Shown: positions 1 through 11,874 of the stretch, piece by piece
Layout: the number at the start of each line of letters is the position of its first letter
Numbering within the stretch: position 1 is the first letter of the stretch
The notes under the pieces: model-generated
Told to the model about the DNA's origin: nothing
Database searches by the model: none
The model's input: the letters and a program-made list of their open reading frames with translations, nothing else
DNA from: Choristoneura fumiferana
Taxonomy: Eukaryota > Arthropoda > Insecta > Lepidoptera > Tortricidae
Reading direction: 5' to 3'
Assembly: GCF_025370935.1 (NCBI RefSeq)
Contig: NC_133491.1
Location: forward strand, 9,985,663 to 10,049,662
DNA length: 64,000 nucleotides
Program-made: the position numbers and the translations under genes

Positions 1-294
1 TATTTATCTGACTTCTAGAAGCATCTCTCTTAGGCAAGGCCCGATTTTTGTTTTTTTTTATGTCTTTGAATAGTTTTAACGCGCTGGGACCCCACGGACC
101 AAGGGTCTTAACACCGAATGGGACAAAGTCGTATTCGGTGCCTAGACCCTTATACTTGGAAAATTTTACGTTTTATTAAAAAAAAATTACAAAAAAAACA
201 AATCTTCACTTGGCTTGCCGTGACGTGAAGAAGGGGCGAGGACAATAATTTTATTAGTAAAAAATACGTGGTGCTCACAAATGTCTGGCTATCA

Positions 295-346
295 TGGGGG
301 AGGCCTAGGTCCAGCAGTGGACGTCCCACGGCTGATATGACGATGT
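295..346 (+). mobile_element. Non-LTR retrotransposon 3' tail fragment
   Basis: GGGGGAGGCCTAGGTCCAGC then CAGTGGACGTCCCACGGCTG and TATGACGATG. This is the 3' tail motif repeated across the window, a relic of the end of a LINE reverse-transcriptase ORF followed by a short GAT-rich tail. Confidence 0.7.
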
Positions 347-2375
347 CAATGAGGAATATTAATATTCTTATAAATATTTATTTATTTATCTTTTACTTAA
401 ATATTATAATACGAATGTTTGTTGTCGGGTCTTGGATGTTTTAATATGTATTTAAGTATGTATTTATCTATATAAGTACGTTTATCCGTTGCCTAGTATC
501 CACAGTACAAGCTTTACTTAGTTTGGGACTAGGTCAATGGGTGTCGAGTGTCCCATGATATTTATTTATTATTATTTATTTTTTAATATCACTAAACAGG
601 CAAGCAAAAAAATATTCTTCATAACTATGGTACTTGTGGTTTTGATGATACAAATACCCAAACAAAAGCGACGGTTATCTCTATCAACGTGTTGGCAATT
701 AACTCTTACACGGAGGAGGTATGAGCTAAGGTAAATCATGGCTCATAGTAATTTCGTAAGTTGGTCAATAAGCTTCCGGGTGTACACAACCTTATAGGGT
801 TAATGAAATTTAAATCTGATTATTGGGTCAGTTGACAGTGGCCGATTTACCTACAAAGTACTTATGTGTAATTCAGAAAACAAAATAGCGCTAATCTCAA
901 CTGTGTTGATTTAAGTTGGTCCCAATTACTTAAGCAAAATCGCCTAGGTAGATATTTTGTATGTGTGTGTGTGTGTGTGTGTGTGTCTTAGTATTTGTTA
1001 CTCCTTCACCCCAATATGGCTGGACGAATTTGGATAAAATTAGGTATATTTATCTGGAATAAGACATAAGCTACGGGAATTTTGTAAAATCCCGGAATTT
1101 TTATTCAACTGCTGGATCTAATGCTTTACGCATGCGAAGCCGCGGTTAAACACTAGTATTTCATAAGACAAGGGTAACACAGAACCTAGTAAAAAAACTT
1201 GCGACCGAATTTCGCTGACAAGATGCCTACAAGCGTTACTACTGGCCAAAGAAATGGAAATTTTATACTACAAAAACTGCACAAAAACCTTCGTTTCATC
1301 TAGCCAAAGTGAACAAAAAGAGCAGTAATAGCTTGGACAAATAAGATAAATTCTGTATTTACTATAACGACGCAGCTATTAGCCCTAAGTGCCTCCTGTT
1401 CGCCGTATGCGCCACATGTTTTTGTAAACAGTCCGACGCCGTTGGCCCATACAATTTGTAAAACGGTTATAAGCATTTTTATTACACTATCTTTTATATC
1501 TTTTACTTTTATTACGGCGTATCAGCCGTAGAATATTCACTGTCAGACAAAGGCTTTTCCCATGCCATCCACTAATATATATTTGTACATCTGTTTCTCG
1601 GGAAATTTGTTCATTTTAAGTAAGTATGTGTTTTATACAACTAACTGTTGTCCGTGAGATTTTCTCCGAAGAGTTTGTTTATCAATCCCGCTCAAGATTA
1701 ATAAAATCTCCATACCAAATGTCATCTAAGCCTGTTCAGATGTTATTGCGTGATGCAAAAATATTTCGCAAATTTCCTCGTTTTTTTAATGTGTAGGTAA
1801 TCCTTTACATTTTATATATATTTTAAACGAATAGGAAGTCAAACAAGCAAGCGTACTACCATTTACCTTAACGTTAGATGGATTGCAGAATCAGTTGTGT
1901 TATTTTGTTAGCCTAGAGGAATGCAAGTGATTAAGACTTTCGGCAAAAAATACAGCTACTGTTATGTAGGTCAATTAAAGCAAAGCAGCAACTAACTAAG
2001 TCTCTCGTGTATTTCAATTCAGACTTTCTTAAAGGAAAATTTCATTCAACTTTTTTTTTCCAAGCTAAACCTTCATTGTATGGCGACTGGCATCGCCCGA
2101 TCTCTTCTTAAGTAGAGTGTAAAATAAAATTTAACTGCCCAAACGACATTGTGCCTGTTCAATGGCAGCGGTTATAGAATTGTACTATGATTATTGCTAA
2201 AATAAAAGGTTATGGGCACTTTCCAATGTGGGGGACAGGGACAGTAGGAAAAAGCTTTGCGGAACGACAGAACTTGGTTGTGAATAACACTGTATTTATT
2301 AGGCCAAAGTTATGTTATTAAAAACTAAAACTACCATGAATTAAATGTTTTATAAATAAATGTACCTTTGCTATT
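347..2375. other. Gene-poor, AT-rich stretch
   Basis: Apart from the microsatellite and Helitron-like end near 1 kb, I see no exon, RNA gene or recognisable element. Confidence 0.5.
1020..1157 (+). mobile_element. Helitron-like 3' end fragment
   Basis: The end GCATGCGAAGCCGCGG...ACTAGT resembles the right end of non-autonomous lepidopteran Helitrons (CTAGT terminus). It follows a (GT)n tract at 962-986. The 5' limit is uncertain. Confidence 0.4.
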
Positions 2376-2380
2376 ATTAT

Positions 2381-2730
2381 ACCGGGTGTGGCCTGTGATA
2401 CGAGCAAATAATTAAAACATAGATCGTATTCGTCAAACTGAACAACATTAGTTCAGCGATTTTTAAAAATAATAGAGTCTTTAGATTTTCCTTTTTTCAT
2501 ACAAATTAAATACTGCTATCAATGTACGCTATCCTAGAACACAACTGACGTCCCCTGGCACGCTACAAACATCAAGCATTTTGCTTTACATTGCTTCTTC
2601 GAATAAACTTAAAAGTGTAATAAAAATTAGAAAACTAATTATTTTTAAATGTCGCTGAACTAATGTTGTTTAGTTTGACGAGGACGATCTACGTTTTAGT
2701 TTTTTGCTCATATCACAGGCCACACCCGGT
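2381..2730. mobile_element. MITE with ACCGGGTGTGGCCTGT terminal inverted repeats
   Basis: A 350 bp element with inverted ends ACCGGGTGTGGCCTGTGATA and its complement, flanked by a 5 bp direct repeat ATTAT (2376-2380 and 2731-2735). A second copy in the opposite internal orientation is at 48309-48650. It has no coding frame, so it is non-autonomous. Confidence 0.85.
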
Positions 2731-2833
2731 ATTATTCAAAATGTGGCTCTACCCATTTATGGGACTAATTGCCAATGTCAGTAAAAGATAATTACAAAAC
2801 ATGTGGTCCAGTTCGGTGAAAGACATACTTTAT

Positions 2834-2902
2834 AGCTTGTTCACACTAGCGGTTTAGCCCGCGTTCCCGCTCCACCGGGAAAAACGCTAGTGTAAAAAAG
2901 CT
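2834..2902. repeat. Short imperfect hairpin repeat
   Basis: AGCTTGTTCACACTAGCG pairs with CGCTAGTGTAAAAAAGCT at 15 of 18 positions around a GC-rich loop. Probably a MITE remnant. Confidence 0.5.
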
Positions 2903-4329
2903 CTTACACAACTCTATTTCATATTCGATTCATATTATCTGTCACTTTAAAGATTTTCCATTACCATAAACGTAATATTTTTTTACAAATCAAAGGGTGG
3001 ATATACTTACCTACTTACTTAATTTTGAGTGTCCTGTTATTTTGCAGCTTAGTTTTATTTATTTATCATTATTTTTCACCAAAAAAATTTTGATAAATGC
3101 ATTGTTTGACAGAGACATATTTAGATTTAAAAAAACTGCTATTAACTTCATAGAAAAGCTATAAAATAAAACTAATTTAACAAAACTCAAAATAAGCCAC
3201 GTGATTAGGATTGGGAATTAGAAAAGTATCTGTTACACGATACATTCGTCACGTATGTGTTGACCATGACTTCATTCCGGAAAAACCTCATAAAAATATG
3301 CTAGTAAAGACAGCCATTTTGATAAAGGAATGCGATCTCATCTCGCTTCAGCACGTAGCATGCGCGCGCGCACCAGTAGCGCCCTCCATCGTTATAACAA
3401 AACTCACCCATGTAGAAACCGTTAAGAATGAACACAAATTACAAAAAATATATTGTTTCATAATGACTGCCAAGTAAGTTCATAATAAGACATCTTATGA
3501 AATTAACATTTGCACTGTAATATCTTCTTTTTCTTTGTGAAAGTTGCCTAGACGAGATCACTGGACTTTGCTCACAACGTGGTGTTCAATAAACAAAACA
3601 TTGTATTGTTTTGTAATAACATCACACAAATTAAATTGGCAAATCGACTTTACCATATCCATGGAAGCCGAGGTTTAGGTGAAACAATATGAAATGCATT
3701 AAAATACAATCGCATTACAATAATACTTGGGATTGTTGCTCTTGTCGGCGGATCCTGCGATGATTGGACGAGTTACTCGAGCAGCAAGGCTTGTGCACTA
3801 TAAAAAGATGGAAGCTTTTTCAAATTATACTAAGAAAAATACTCGGAGAAGGAAAGCTAAGCTATAACTTTAGTGTCAGTTACTTATAATAAGTTTCCTG
3901 ACGATGTTGTCCTTTACCGCAAAGCTTGTGGTAAATCTCAAATATAATTTCGCCGGCCATTCTTATTCTGCTGTGCACTCAATCTAATTACGGTGTCACT
4001 ATTGCTGGGAAGAAGCAAGACACAGTAGTTAAACTGAGTCCATGAATGAAACAGGTCATGCCCATGTAATATTTCTGTGCACTCTATCTAATTACCGTGT
4101 CACTTTGAAGTGACATGGTACTTAGACTGGTGCACAGATGAACGAGAAAGGCCGTCGCACATGAATCGTACTGAAAAAGAAATGAAGGCTAGTAGCATCT
4201 AGTAGTCTAGAACTCTATTAAGTAACATACTTCAACAGTCGGGACACATTACTGGGAATATTTGAGCTGGTCATCTATTTGAATTGGTCCTGACTGTTGA
4301 GGTTACTTAACAGAGAGTCGTCTACAAGA

Positions 4330-4425
4330 CTTGTTTGTTTGTTTATACTCTTTATTGTACAAAAAGGAAGTATAAAGGTGTACTTATCCCTATTCTGCCA
4401 ATCAACCTTTAGAGTGTCTGACTTG
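4330..4425 (-). mobile_element. Retroelement 3' tail, antisense
   Basis: Contains TATACTCTTTATTGTACAAA and the following 'tacttatcc...caatcaacctttagagtg' text, also seen at 41.4 and 46.9 kb. Read on the minus strand it ends TTTGTACAATAAAGAGTATA plus a short repeat, typical of a poly(A)-signal-bearing LINE or SINE tail. Confidence 0.55.
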
Positions 4426-5365
4426 TTTTTCTTTTTCAGTTTATATTTAAAGTTTTCTAAGAGCTATCGAGTTCTTTGATTTTTTTATTACTCGTAACGC
4501 TTCATCTGGTCGTCGAGACTAACACAAATGACCGCGAGTCTCGTAACATACTTGACTATAAACTAGTAATCGCAAGTACGATATGAAACAATTTACTTAC
4601 AACTCGCATTGTTTCGAGGTTGAAAGTGAATACCATTTCTCTAAGGATTAAGCACGTCTCGTATGAGATTCTCCGTATATTATAGTGCTTAATCCAACCA
4701 ATGATGGAATAGACTAGGAATGTAGGTGAAATAATTTTAGTAGATTGATAAACAAGGGTTGTAAATTGACCATTTACACTCGAGTTGAACACTACTTTTC
4801 ATCACAAATGCGTGGAAATAAAAAAAACCGTTATAAATGTATACGCAATTTGTAACAGAGCGGAAGACAATTTAACGCGCCAAACCGTCTTTTTTTTAAT
4901 GGCCTCGCGCTCTTTGGCTTTGGCACATTCAGCCAGCAGCATTATGCCAGCATGGATTTGGAGCATGGAGGTTTGGAGGCTATTTGGAGATAAGTATTAC
5001 GCATTACATTAGAGTTCGGAACAATTCTTTTTTTTTTTACTTACTTCCCTAAAGATGTAAATCCTCTTTTTGTAAATCGAACTTAGAACACGGATTTCAA
5101 GTTAAATGTAAATTCCCAGTCCCCTAACAAAGTGCCTATTAATAGAGATAAACATTATACAGCGACTGAATTATAGTGAAAGTCGCGAACACCTCGTTAG
5201 TTTGACGTAATAATCGCAATTTGCTGGTTACGGGCTATACGTAATAGCCCTTTATGTTGGGACCACTTTATTGGCTCGCATGCATGCACTTGGTACAAAA
5301 TCGAAGTTCGCATCATCTCGTCCTTCTCACTCTCGTATTAAATAATATAAACGGCACCTGGCAGG

Positions 5366-5486
5366 CTACTCCGAAACTCGAAACTCGAAGTTCGTGTCGT
5401 GCGGTCCCTCTGACACTTATACTATTTAATACGAGAGCGAGAGGGACCGCACGACACGAACTTCGAGTTTCGAGTTTCGGAGTAGC
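5366..5486. mobile_element. Palindromic MITE-like hairpin
   Basis: About 46 bases starting TACTCCGAAACTCGAAACTC are repeated as the reverse complement at 5440-5486, around a 28-base AT-rich centre. Weaker similarity (CGAAGTTCG, ACTCTCGTATTAAATA) continues outside to about 5300 and 5515, suggesting a nested or degraded outer pair. Confidence 0.75.
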
Positions 5487-5529
5487 CCTGCTGGACGGCA
5501 AGACACGAAGTTCAAAATTTTGCATTTCG

Positions 5530-8500
5530 TACTACACACTATAGGACCAGTAACATTCGTATTTGTCGTGCTACCTACTTTAATTACTTCAGACAGTCGC
5601 AGTACCCATCAAAACAGCGTAGGGGAAGGTCGCATCGAGAGATTAATAATCGATATACTCGTAGAGAAACTCATTGTTTGATATTTGTCACTAATAAATA
5701 AAGAACACAGTGTACCCCCTATTTATTTAATACGAACAATGTTACTTCTTAATACAATAATGCATAGACACGTCAGCAGTATTCAGTAGTAGTTGTGTGA
5801 TTCCAAATAACAAAGTAAAATTGACTTTTTTTTTTAGATTAGAAATGTAAGTCCGGTAAAGAGAAATTTTAACCCATTTTACTCGTACCTCATGACATTT
5901 ATACCAAGACAAATAGTCCCCAACCATTCATCTAAAATATTTGTACTGTAAGCGCTAGACCCAGGAGGCTCTCATTATTTGTAACAGCCAATCTCTCAAC
6001 ACGGCATAATGCTCACGCCGAGATCACACAACGAGGTCGCGAGGTCAAAAAAATGTATTCATAGTAAACACTTCAGAGAACTTGAAAATAAACAACGATA
6101 TGTGCTCTTCAAACACCTGACAGTCCCATTACCGCGTACTGTCAGCGCACAGTGGTCCAACTCCACAGCTCGAGGACCAAGATTAATTTAAACTGTTTTT
6201 CAATGAAATTTCGTGTTTTGTTTAAGATAATAATAATAAAATCGTTTATCTCAGGCAATTATGGTCCATTCGATAAATACCTGAATACGATATCTTTCGG
6301 CCAGAAAGCAGCGCTCGCGATGGTCTTCATCAGCAGCCGTGGTAGGTACGCGCATTTCAAACGAGCTAAAGTGCTATTTTATGTGTATTTATTTTATATT
6401 CGAGTTGCCGAATTGCAAACATACTTACTCAGTAACCGTAATGTAGAATATTTGTATACCTACTGCTAAAAAGTAGCGAAACTTTATTTAGCACTCGCTA
6501 CTAGGTACTCGCAACTTTGTCCGCGTGCGTCCGTGGTAATTTAATTTTATAAGTCAAAGATTTTTTTTTAAATCAACTGAGAAATGTTTGAGTCTATCCA
6601 TTAGTAACAAATAATATATTTTTTCCAAATATTAGTTTCAAATATTATATTATCATCACAGTAAATTATCAGAACTGTATCAAGTTTCTTATGTAGTAAA
6701 ATCTTTTGCAAGTGGTGCCTTAAAATTATTGTTTTTTTTAATACATAATAAAAAAGTTTAATCCATACTTTATTTTGTCCCAATCCAAGTGGCTTGCGGC
6801 TCACGGTGCGGCTCACTCACCGGACATCAGCGCAGGCGCAGCCTGACACGCAATTAAATAATGCCCAGAGTTCACACTAAATTCAATATCTCCCAGTTAA
6901 CTTATCCTAGAGCCTTATGATTCTGATAGTACCAATGGTGATCTTCACTGATTTCTTATGTAAACCAAATAAATATTTCTCAATATATATTTGGTTTATA
7001 TAATCAATATTTATTATATCTCAGTATATACCCATACCCATTCCGCTATTAAGATACATCATTATTAAATACGAAGAATTTATAAATCGAGTATTTTAGG
7101 TTTTTTTCTAATGTGTACTTACTATCTTTGATTGAAGACTCTTTCTTTGTTCACCTCTTTCGTCCGTTGGCCATGCGAAGCCGGGGCGGGTCGCTAGTTT
7201 GTTGAAACTTAAGTTCTAATGACATATATATTTCCTAGAATACTTGGTACATACTATTATTACCTACCAGCGTTACAAGTAAAAAGGGTGATTAAATACA
7301 ATATTGTAATCAACTCGAATTCAGTCGAGGACCCATAGTACACCAATACGCGTGCGTCGTTCAGAGTATAGTTCGTAACCCAACACGCTTTGTTTTCCCA
7401 GACAGTTCCCACCAAGAAACTAATTGACTGTCTGAACAACGAAATATAGCGCGAACTCTTTTTGCACGGTACTATTGTGAATAAACTAAAATAAAAGTGC
7501 CCCACAGGCCCTGTGACCACAAAAAAACAAATTTTTAGACTACAAATGGCCAGTTATAATTTACCGCGGTGCCAAACTTTTCTCAAGTAGGTATTTTGCG
7601 ACTACGTTTTTCAAATTTTGCTAATCTGAAGCTAATTATCGCTTTATTATATTATCTATCTGCCTGTCATCCTTTTTAAACACGTTAACTTTTTAATTTA
7701 CAGTAACGGTTGAACACTAGGTACCAACATTACTTAAGTTCCAGTGACACGCGCGTATAACTCATGTCATACCGCCATTAACGTAACTCAAAATGGCGGG
7801 CGAGAATCAAAGCGAAAGCGCGCGAACTCTCATAACATTCTCTATGGTCTAGTCTAGTTCAGGGCTTCCCAACCTGGGGACCAGAACGCTATTCCAAGAT
7901 ATCTGCAGACTGTTTAAATAGATAAAAATACTTATAAAATTATACATTAATTATGTACTCGTAGTCTTATATAAATCTAAGACGTTCAATAGGACACAAA
8001 TTGCAGCTGTCATCCTAGTGCAATTTAAAACCAATACCATGGAGATTACATTATTTATTGTATTAATTGTACTGATGACAGATGTGAAATCGTAGCGACT
8101 ATAGCCAAAGGTATGGGGTTGAAAAAGTTTGGGAAAGGCTGATTTCATCTATGATATGCTAAGAAATAAGCACTACCATCAAACAAAGTCTAGATTATGA
8201 ACTGTAGTCAAACTATCTAGAGTTCTGTTTTCCTTGGGTAAAATTTCAAATTTTCTTCATTTTCATTATGACAGGATTAAATTTATCAATTTACAAAGAT
8301 TGTTCGATGTCTCGCTTTATTAACACGTTAACGGAGCGTGATTGTGTCTCGCTAAATATTAAATTATAGAAGTTTACCGTGCTTTACCGATAACACATAG
8401 TGCCAGTCGTTAATGGGTTGGCTACGGACAATCTTGATGCATTACTAACGTCTTGGTAACCTATAAACGTAATATTAATGATACCTTTTACTTGCAGATA

Positions 8501-9995
8501 GAGGAGTATGAAGCGATCAGTGTTGATTTACGGTTAATTGAATGTAATCACTATAGCTCTAGAAGATACTGATGTAAAATGCATCTTAGTAGAGTTCGAA
8601 CTACTTATAAACTAGTCCATAATTATTTAGTGCATGTGCTGAAATTGAATAACTACTTGAATAGTGTCGTCCAAATCAGAGACAAATGAAAATCAATTAC
8701 TTTATCAAGTTTACTTTATCTCATTCGTAAATATTTATACTTCTGTCTTATAAGTAACTCTAATAAAATAACCATGAAACTAAGACTAATAATTAGACTA
8801 AAGGTGTATCTATAAATACTATAAAATAAAGTCACTTCCCGTCGTCTGTCTGTAAGTAATTTTTCAAAACATAAAACTAGCGACGCGCCCCGGTTTCGTG
8901 CGGGTGTATTTTCGGGGAAAGGGAAGTGACAAATGAAAATGAAAAAAATTAAAATGAAAAAAATTATTCGAGACAAAATATCACTCTACAAAACGAAAAA
9001 AGACGTGTCATTTCATTAGTTTGGACAATAAAAAAAAAATCAGTATTTTTCGGAAATATATAAGTATACCTTCCGCCGCCTAACTTTGCCTAAAAGTTCA
9101 TTGCCCCGACTAGTACCACAAAAACTATAAAGACATAATTCCAATAATTGAATAGGCACTATACCGTTAAGCGATTCGAGCACAATCCGGGAGTAACGTA
9201 AAGACGTCGCATGAAAAATTTATCTCAAAAATGCGTCAAAACTGAGTATTAGGTAATGAACTTTTAGACAGATTTATATGGCGCGAGGTATACTTATTTA
9301 TACTTTTTTATGTGAAAGCTAACTAGGAATGCCACTATATTATTGGATCTACTAAAACTTTTTGTTATGACAACGATTATACGTACGCATGCGCCTATTT
9401 TAAATGCCCTCTTTCATAATTTTCATAAATGTGTAATCATCATTATCAGTAATAATTAAAAGTCCTTTAATTATAAGCATTTTTGGCGTGTGTTAATTTT
9501 TTTTCATATTTTTACTGTACGACTTTTTAAATTTTTATGCTTAGAAACCATACTTCAAACCTAACTAAACATTTGGTTATAGTTTTTTCTAATTTAACAT
9601 TTTTATTTCCAATTAAATAAGTACAGTGTTTTTACTTAACTTGCTGTGTCAGTATGTTTGTGGGTTAAATCTTAGATGTCTGATTTAACCTTCATTTAGT
9701 GATCGGATTGACTTGAAATCGAGTAAACATATTATGAAGGTTGGATGGCAATGCACAAATGTGATGGCAGTGTACACAAAAAAAAACCGGTTTTTAAATT
9801 AAGAACTTATTTGAACAAGTTTTTGAAAAATATCCTTTTTGTAAGTACTTTTTAAACGAAGAAACTTAGAGTGTATGGAGATAAACATGCTTGAAACGAA
9901 TGAAATCTTCGAACTATAGAAACACATAAGATACTTAAAGATTGCGAGGTGGCCAGGGCCCCAGTTCACAATATGTTTGTTTATTATGTTCCGCT
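5530..9995. other. Intergenic stretch without recognisable genes
   Basis: AT-rich sequence. A Helitron-like end (GCGAAGCCGGGGCGGGTCGC before TAGT) is at about 7173-7197. Short GC-rich words lie near 7750-7830 (AAAATGGCGGGCGAG). Open frames here show no splice signals or codon bias. Confidence 0.45.
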
Positions 9996-9997
9996 GT

Positions 9998-10781
9998 GTC
10001 GGCCTAATTCGTTAACCTGCTAAGTCCAGTTTTGGGCGAAAATTACTTTTCATACTTGTTAGAAAGCGCACACCATTCTCTACCGTTTGGTAAAGGAATA
10101 ACGGCGATATAAGCATAAAATAAGTGTCAAATCTTATGCTCGAAAAACTGCTGTGTGGAAGTTAACACAGAAAATCTGCTAAGTTCAGTTCGGGCCTCAG
10201 TTTTGCACTGACAGTTATTCGCGATGCCATGTGCTGAAAATCGTGAAAATTATCAACAGGGTAAATTTATTGTGTTATTTCTCATAGTTCTATATATTAT
10301 TTAACGTCGAGAATATATATTCATTAATTACCTATTTTGCTATTTTCGTTAATTACTATAAGTTGTTTTTATTTTATATACAAAGAGTAATTTTAGGTGT
10401 AAGTACAATCTCATAATTATTAGAGTGATTGATTAACATTAAATACAATTTTTATTACTGGCTAAATTGGTTTTATCGTATAATAATAATAAACAAATTG
10501 TTATGGATGTTTTCTCCAGTAATTTAAGTCTTATGACTGCTAAGTCCTATATTCAATTTAACCTTCAACACGAAAACCTGCTAAATACTCCTTTTTATTA
10601 ATTTCCTGTGATTTGTGTAAGATATACTGTTAATTATATCTTTAAAATATCAAGTTTAGTCATAGCTACCAACGGGATTATTAAAATTTTGATTAGTTAA
10701 CGATTGAAGATTTTATGCAGTTTTGTCAATGTCCTGTAAACTTAGCCAAATGGATTTAGAAGGTTAACGAATTAGGCCGAC
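9998..10781. mobile_element. Non-autonomous DNA transposon with 20 bp perfect inverted ends
   Basis: A 784 bp element. Both ends read GTCGGCCTAATTCGTTAACC inward, and similarity extends about 10 bases more (TGCTAAGTCCA against TTCTAAATCCA). The word CTGCTAAGT or close variants recurs inside, like subterminal binding sites. No transposase frame is seen. It lies beyond the 3' end of nSyb copy B. Confidence 0.75.
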
Positions 10782-11365
10782 GCGTTATCTAAACAGCTAT
10801 CGAAGCACTTATCTCTAAGCATGCTACTTCCAGACAACCCAAGATGCTAACCTTTGCACCAGTCTCCATATGTTCCAATCAATAGCGTTGAATTTTTATT
10901 GTCATTTTATCACATTTATGGTGAACGTGGACGGCCTTTATTACAAGAATAGTTGAAAATAAGGCTTTAATTTATATTCATTTTCAAATAAATTTATTTT
11001 AATTTTAAGGCATATTCTTAGTATTGAAACGTTATTTCTAACGATTACAATGTTCGTTTATGTTACTACATATTTAAAAGTCTGTAGGTACATAGAGTCT
11101 GTTAAGGGAGTCGTGTCCCTTGAAATAGTCAACATTATCAAAAATCTTTTAAATTTCAATACAAATTATAGGTACGCTGAAAACTATAAGCCTAGATACC
11201 TCAGTTTCTAAACACCGCATTAATTAAAAAACAGCTACATAAATTCAAATATCAATTTTGAACATGAAACTAACATGAGACTTACTAACGCATAAATTAA
11301 CATGTCGAGCTAAACTCGATTTAAGACGTGACTTATCTGGATTTATTTAATTAAGTATGGCTAAT

Positions 11366-11507
11366 CTAAGCTAAAATGACGCGTCCTTCACTCAACGGGG
11401 ATTCAGTTCCCCGTTAGACTCAGGCGGTCATTGTAAGTAAGTTTTGCTGTCCAAATAAACATAATGAACTTATTGAATTGAGTGAGGGAGGCGTCATTTT
11501 AGCTTAG
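11366..11507. mobile_element. Short MITE with 30 bp inverted ends
   Basis: The ends CTAAGCTAAAATGACGCGTC and CTAAGCTAAAATGACGCCTC face inward and stay alike for about 30 bases (2-3 mismatches). Its 142 bp carry no gene. It sits just beyond the last exon candidate of nSyb copy B. Confidence 0.75.
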
Positions 11508-11736
11508 ATAAGCTCTATTTCAAGTATAAGTCATTAGTATGTTTAGCTTATTATCGGTGTTATAGGTAGAGTCATTCACGATGACGCGTGCCGTGGTTCT
11601 TATTACAATGTCATTAATGGCTAATTTTGACAAAATCACGCGTCTTCGTGGATGGCACTAGGTTTAAACGATGTTTAAAAGATTTTTGAAAATGCCGCCT
11701 CTTTAAAGGCATATCTAGTCGTAATTATTTGGGGAA

Positions 11737-11874
11737 CTAATTTTCAATAAGTACTTCGTATTTGAGAACAATGTTGACTGCTTTCTTATAATGGAATAAC
11801 TCTTCGTATAATTCCGTGTACAGAGATTGCTCACGTTGTGGACTTGTAGTGGGGGTTTCCTTCAATATTTTATT
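11737..11874 (-). CDS. nSyb: nSyb copy B possible terminal exon
   Basis: A strong acceptor (TGTTTTTCTTTTCCAG) starts here. Spliced from exon 6, the carried T plus AA makes an immediate TAA, so copy B would end ...TTAPAGK and the rest would be 3' UTR. In phase 0, however, the segment is open for 45 codons (NKILKETPTTSPQREQ onward) to a TAG at 11737. That would need another small exon, as copy A seems to have. A rival acceptor near 12051 (GATATTTTTCCAG) would end the protein with LKQ. Confidence 0.35.
   Translation of the reverse strand, partial: NKILKETPTTSPQREQSLYTELYEELFHYKKAVNIVLKYEVLIEN

Noticed and set aside
5254..5544. Overlapping frames of 96 and 70 codons on opposite strands
   Set aside because: Mirror frames of one palindromic MITE.
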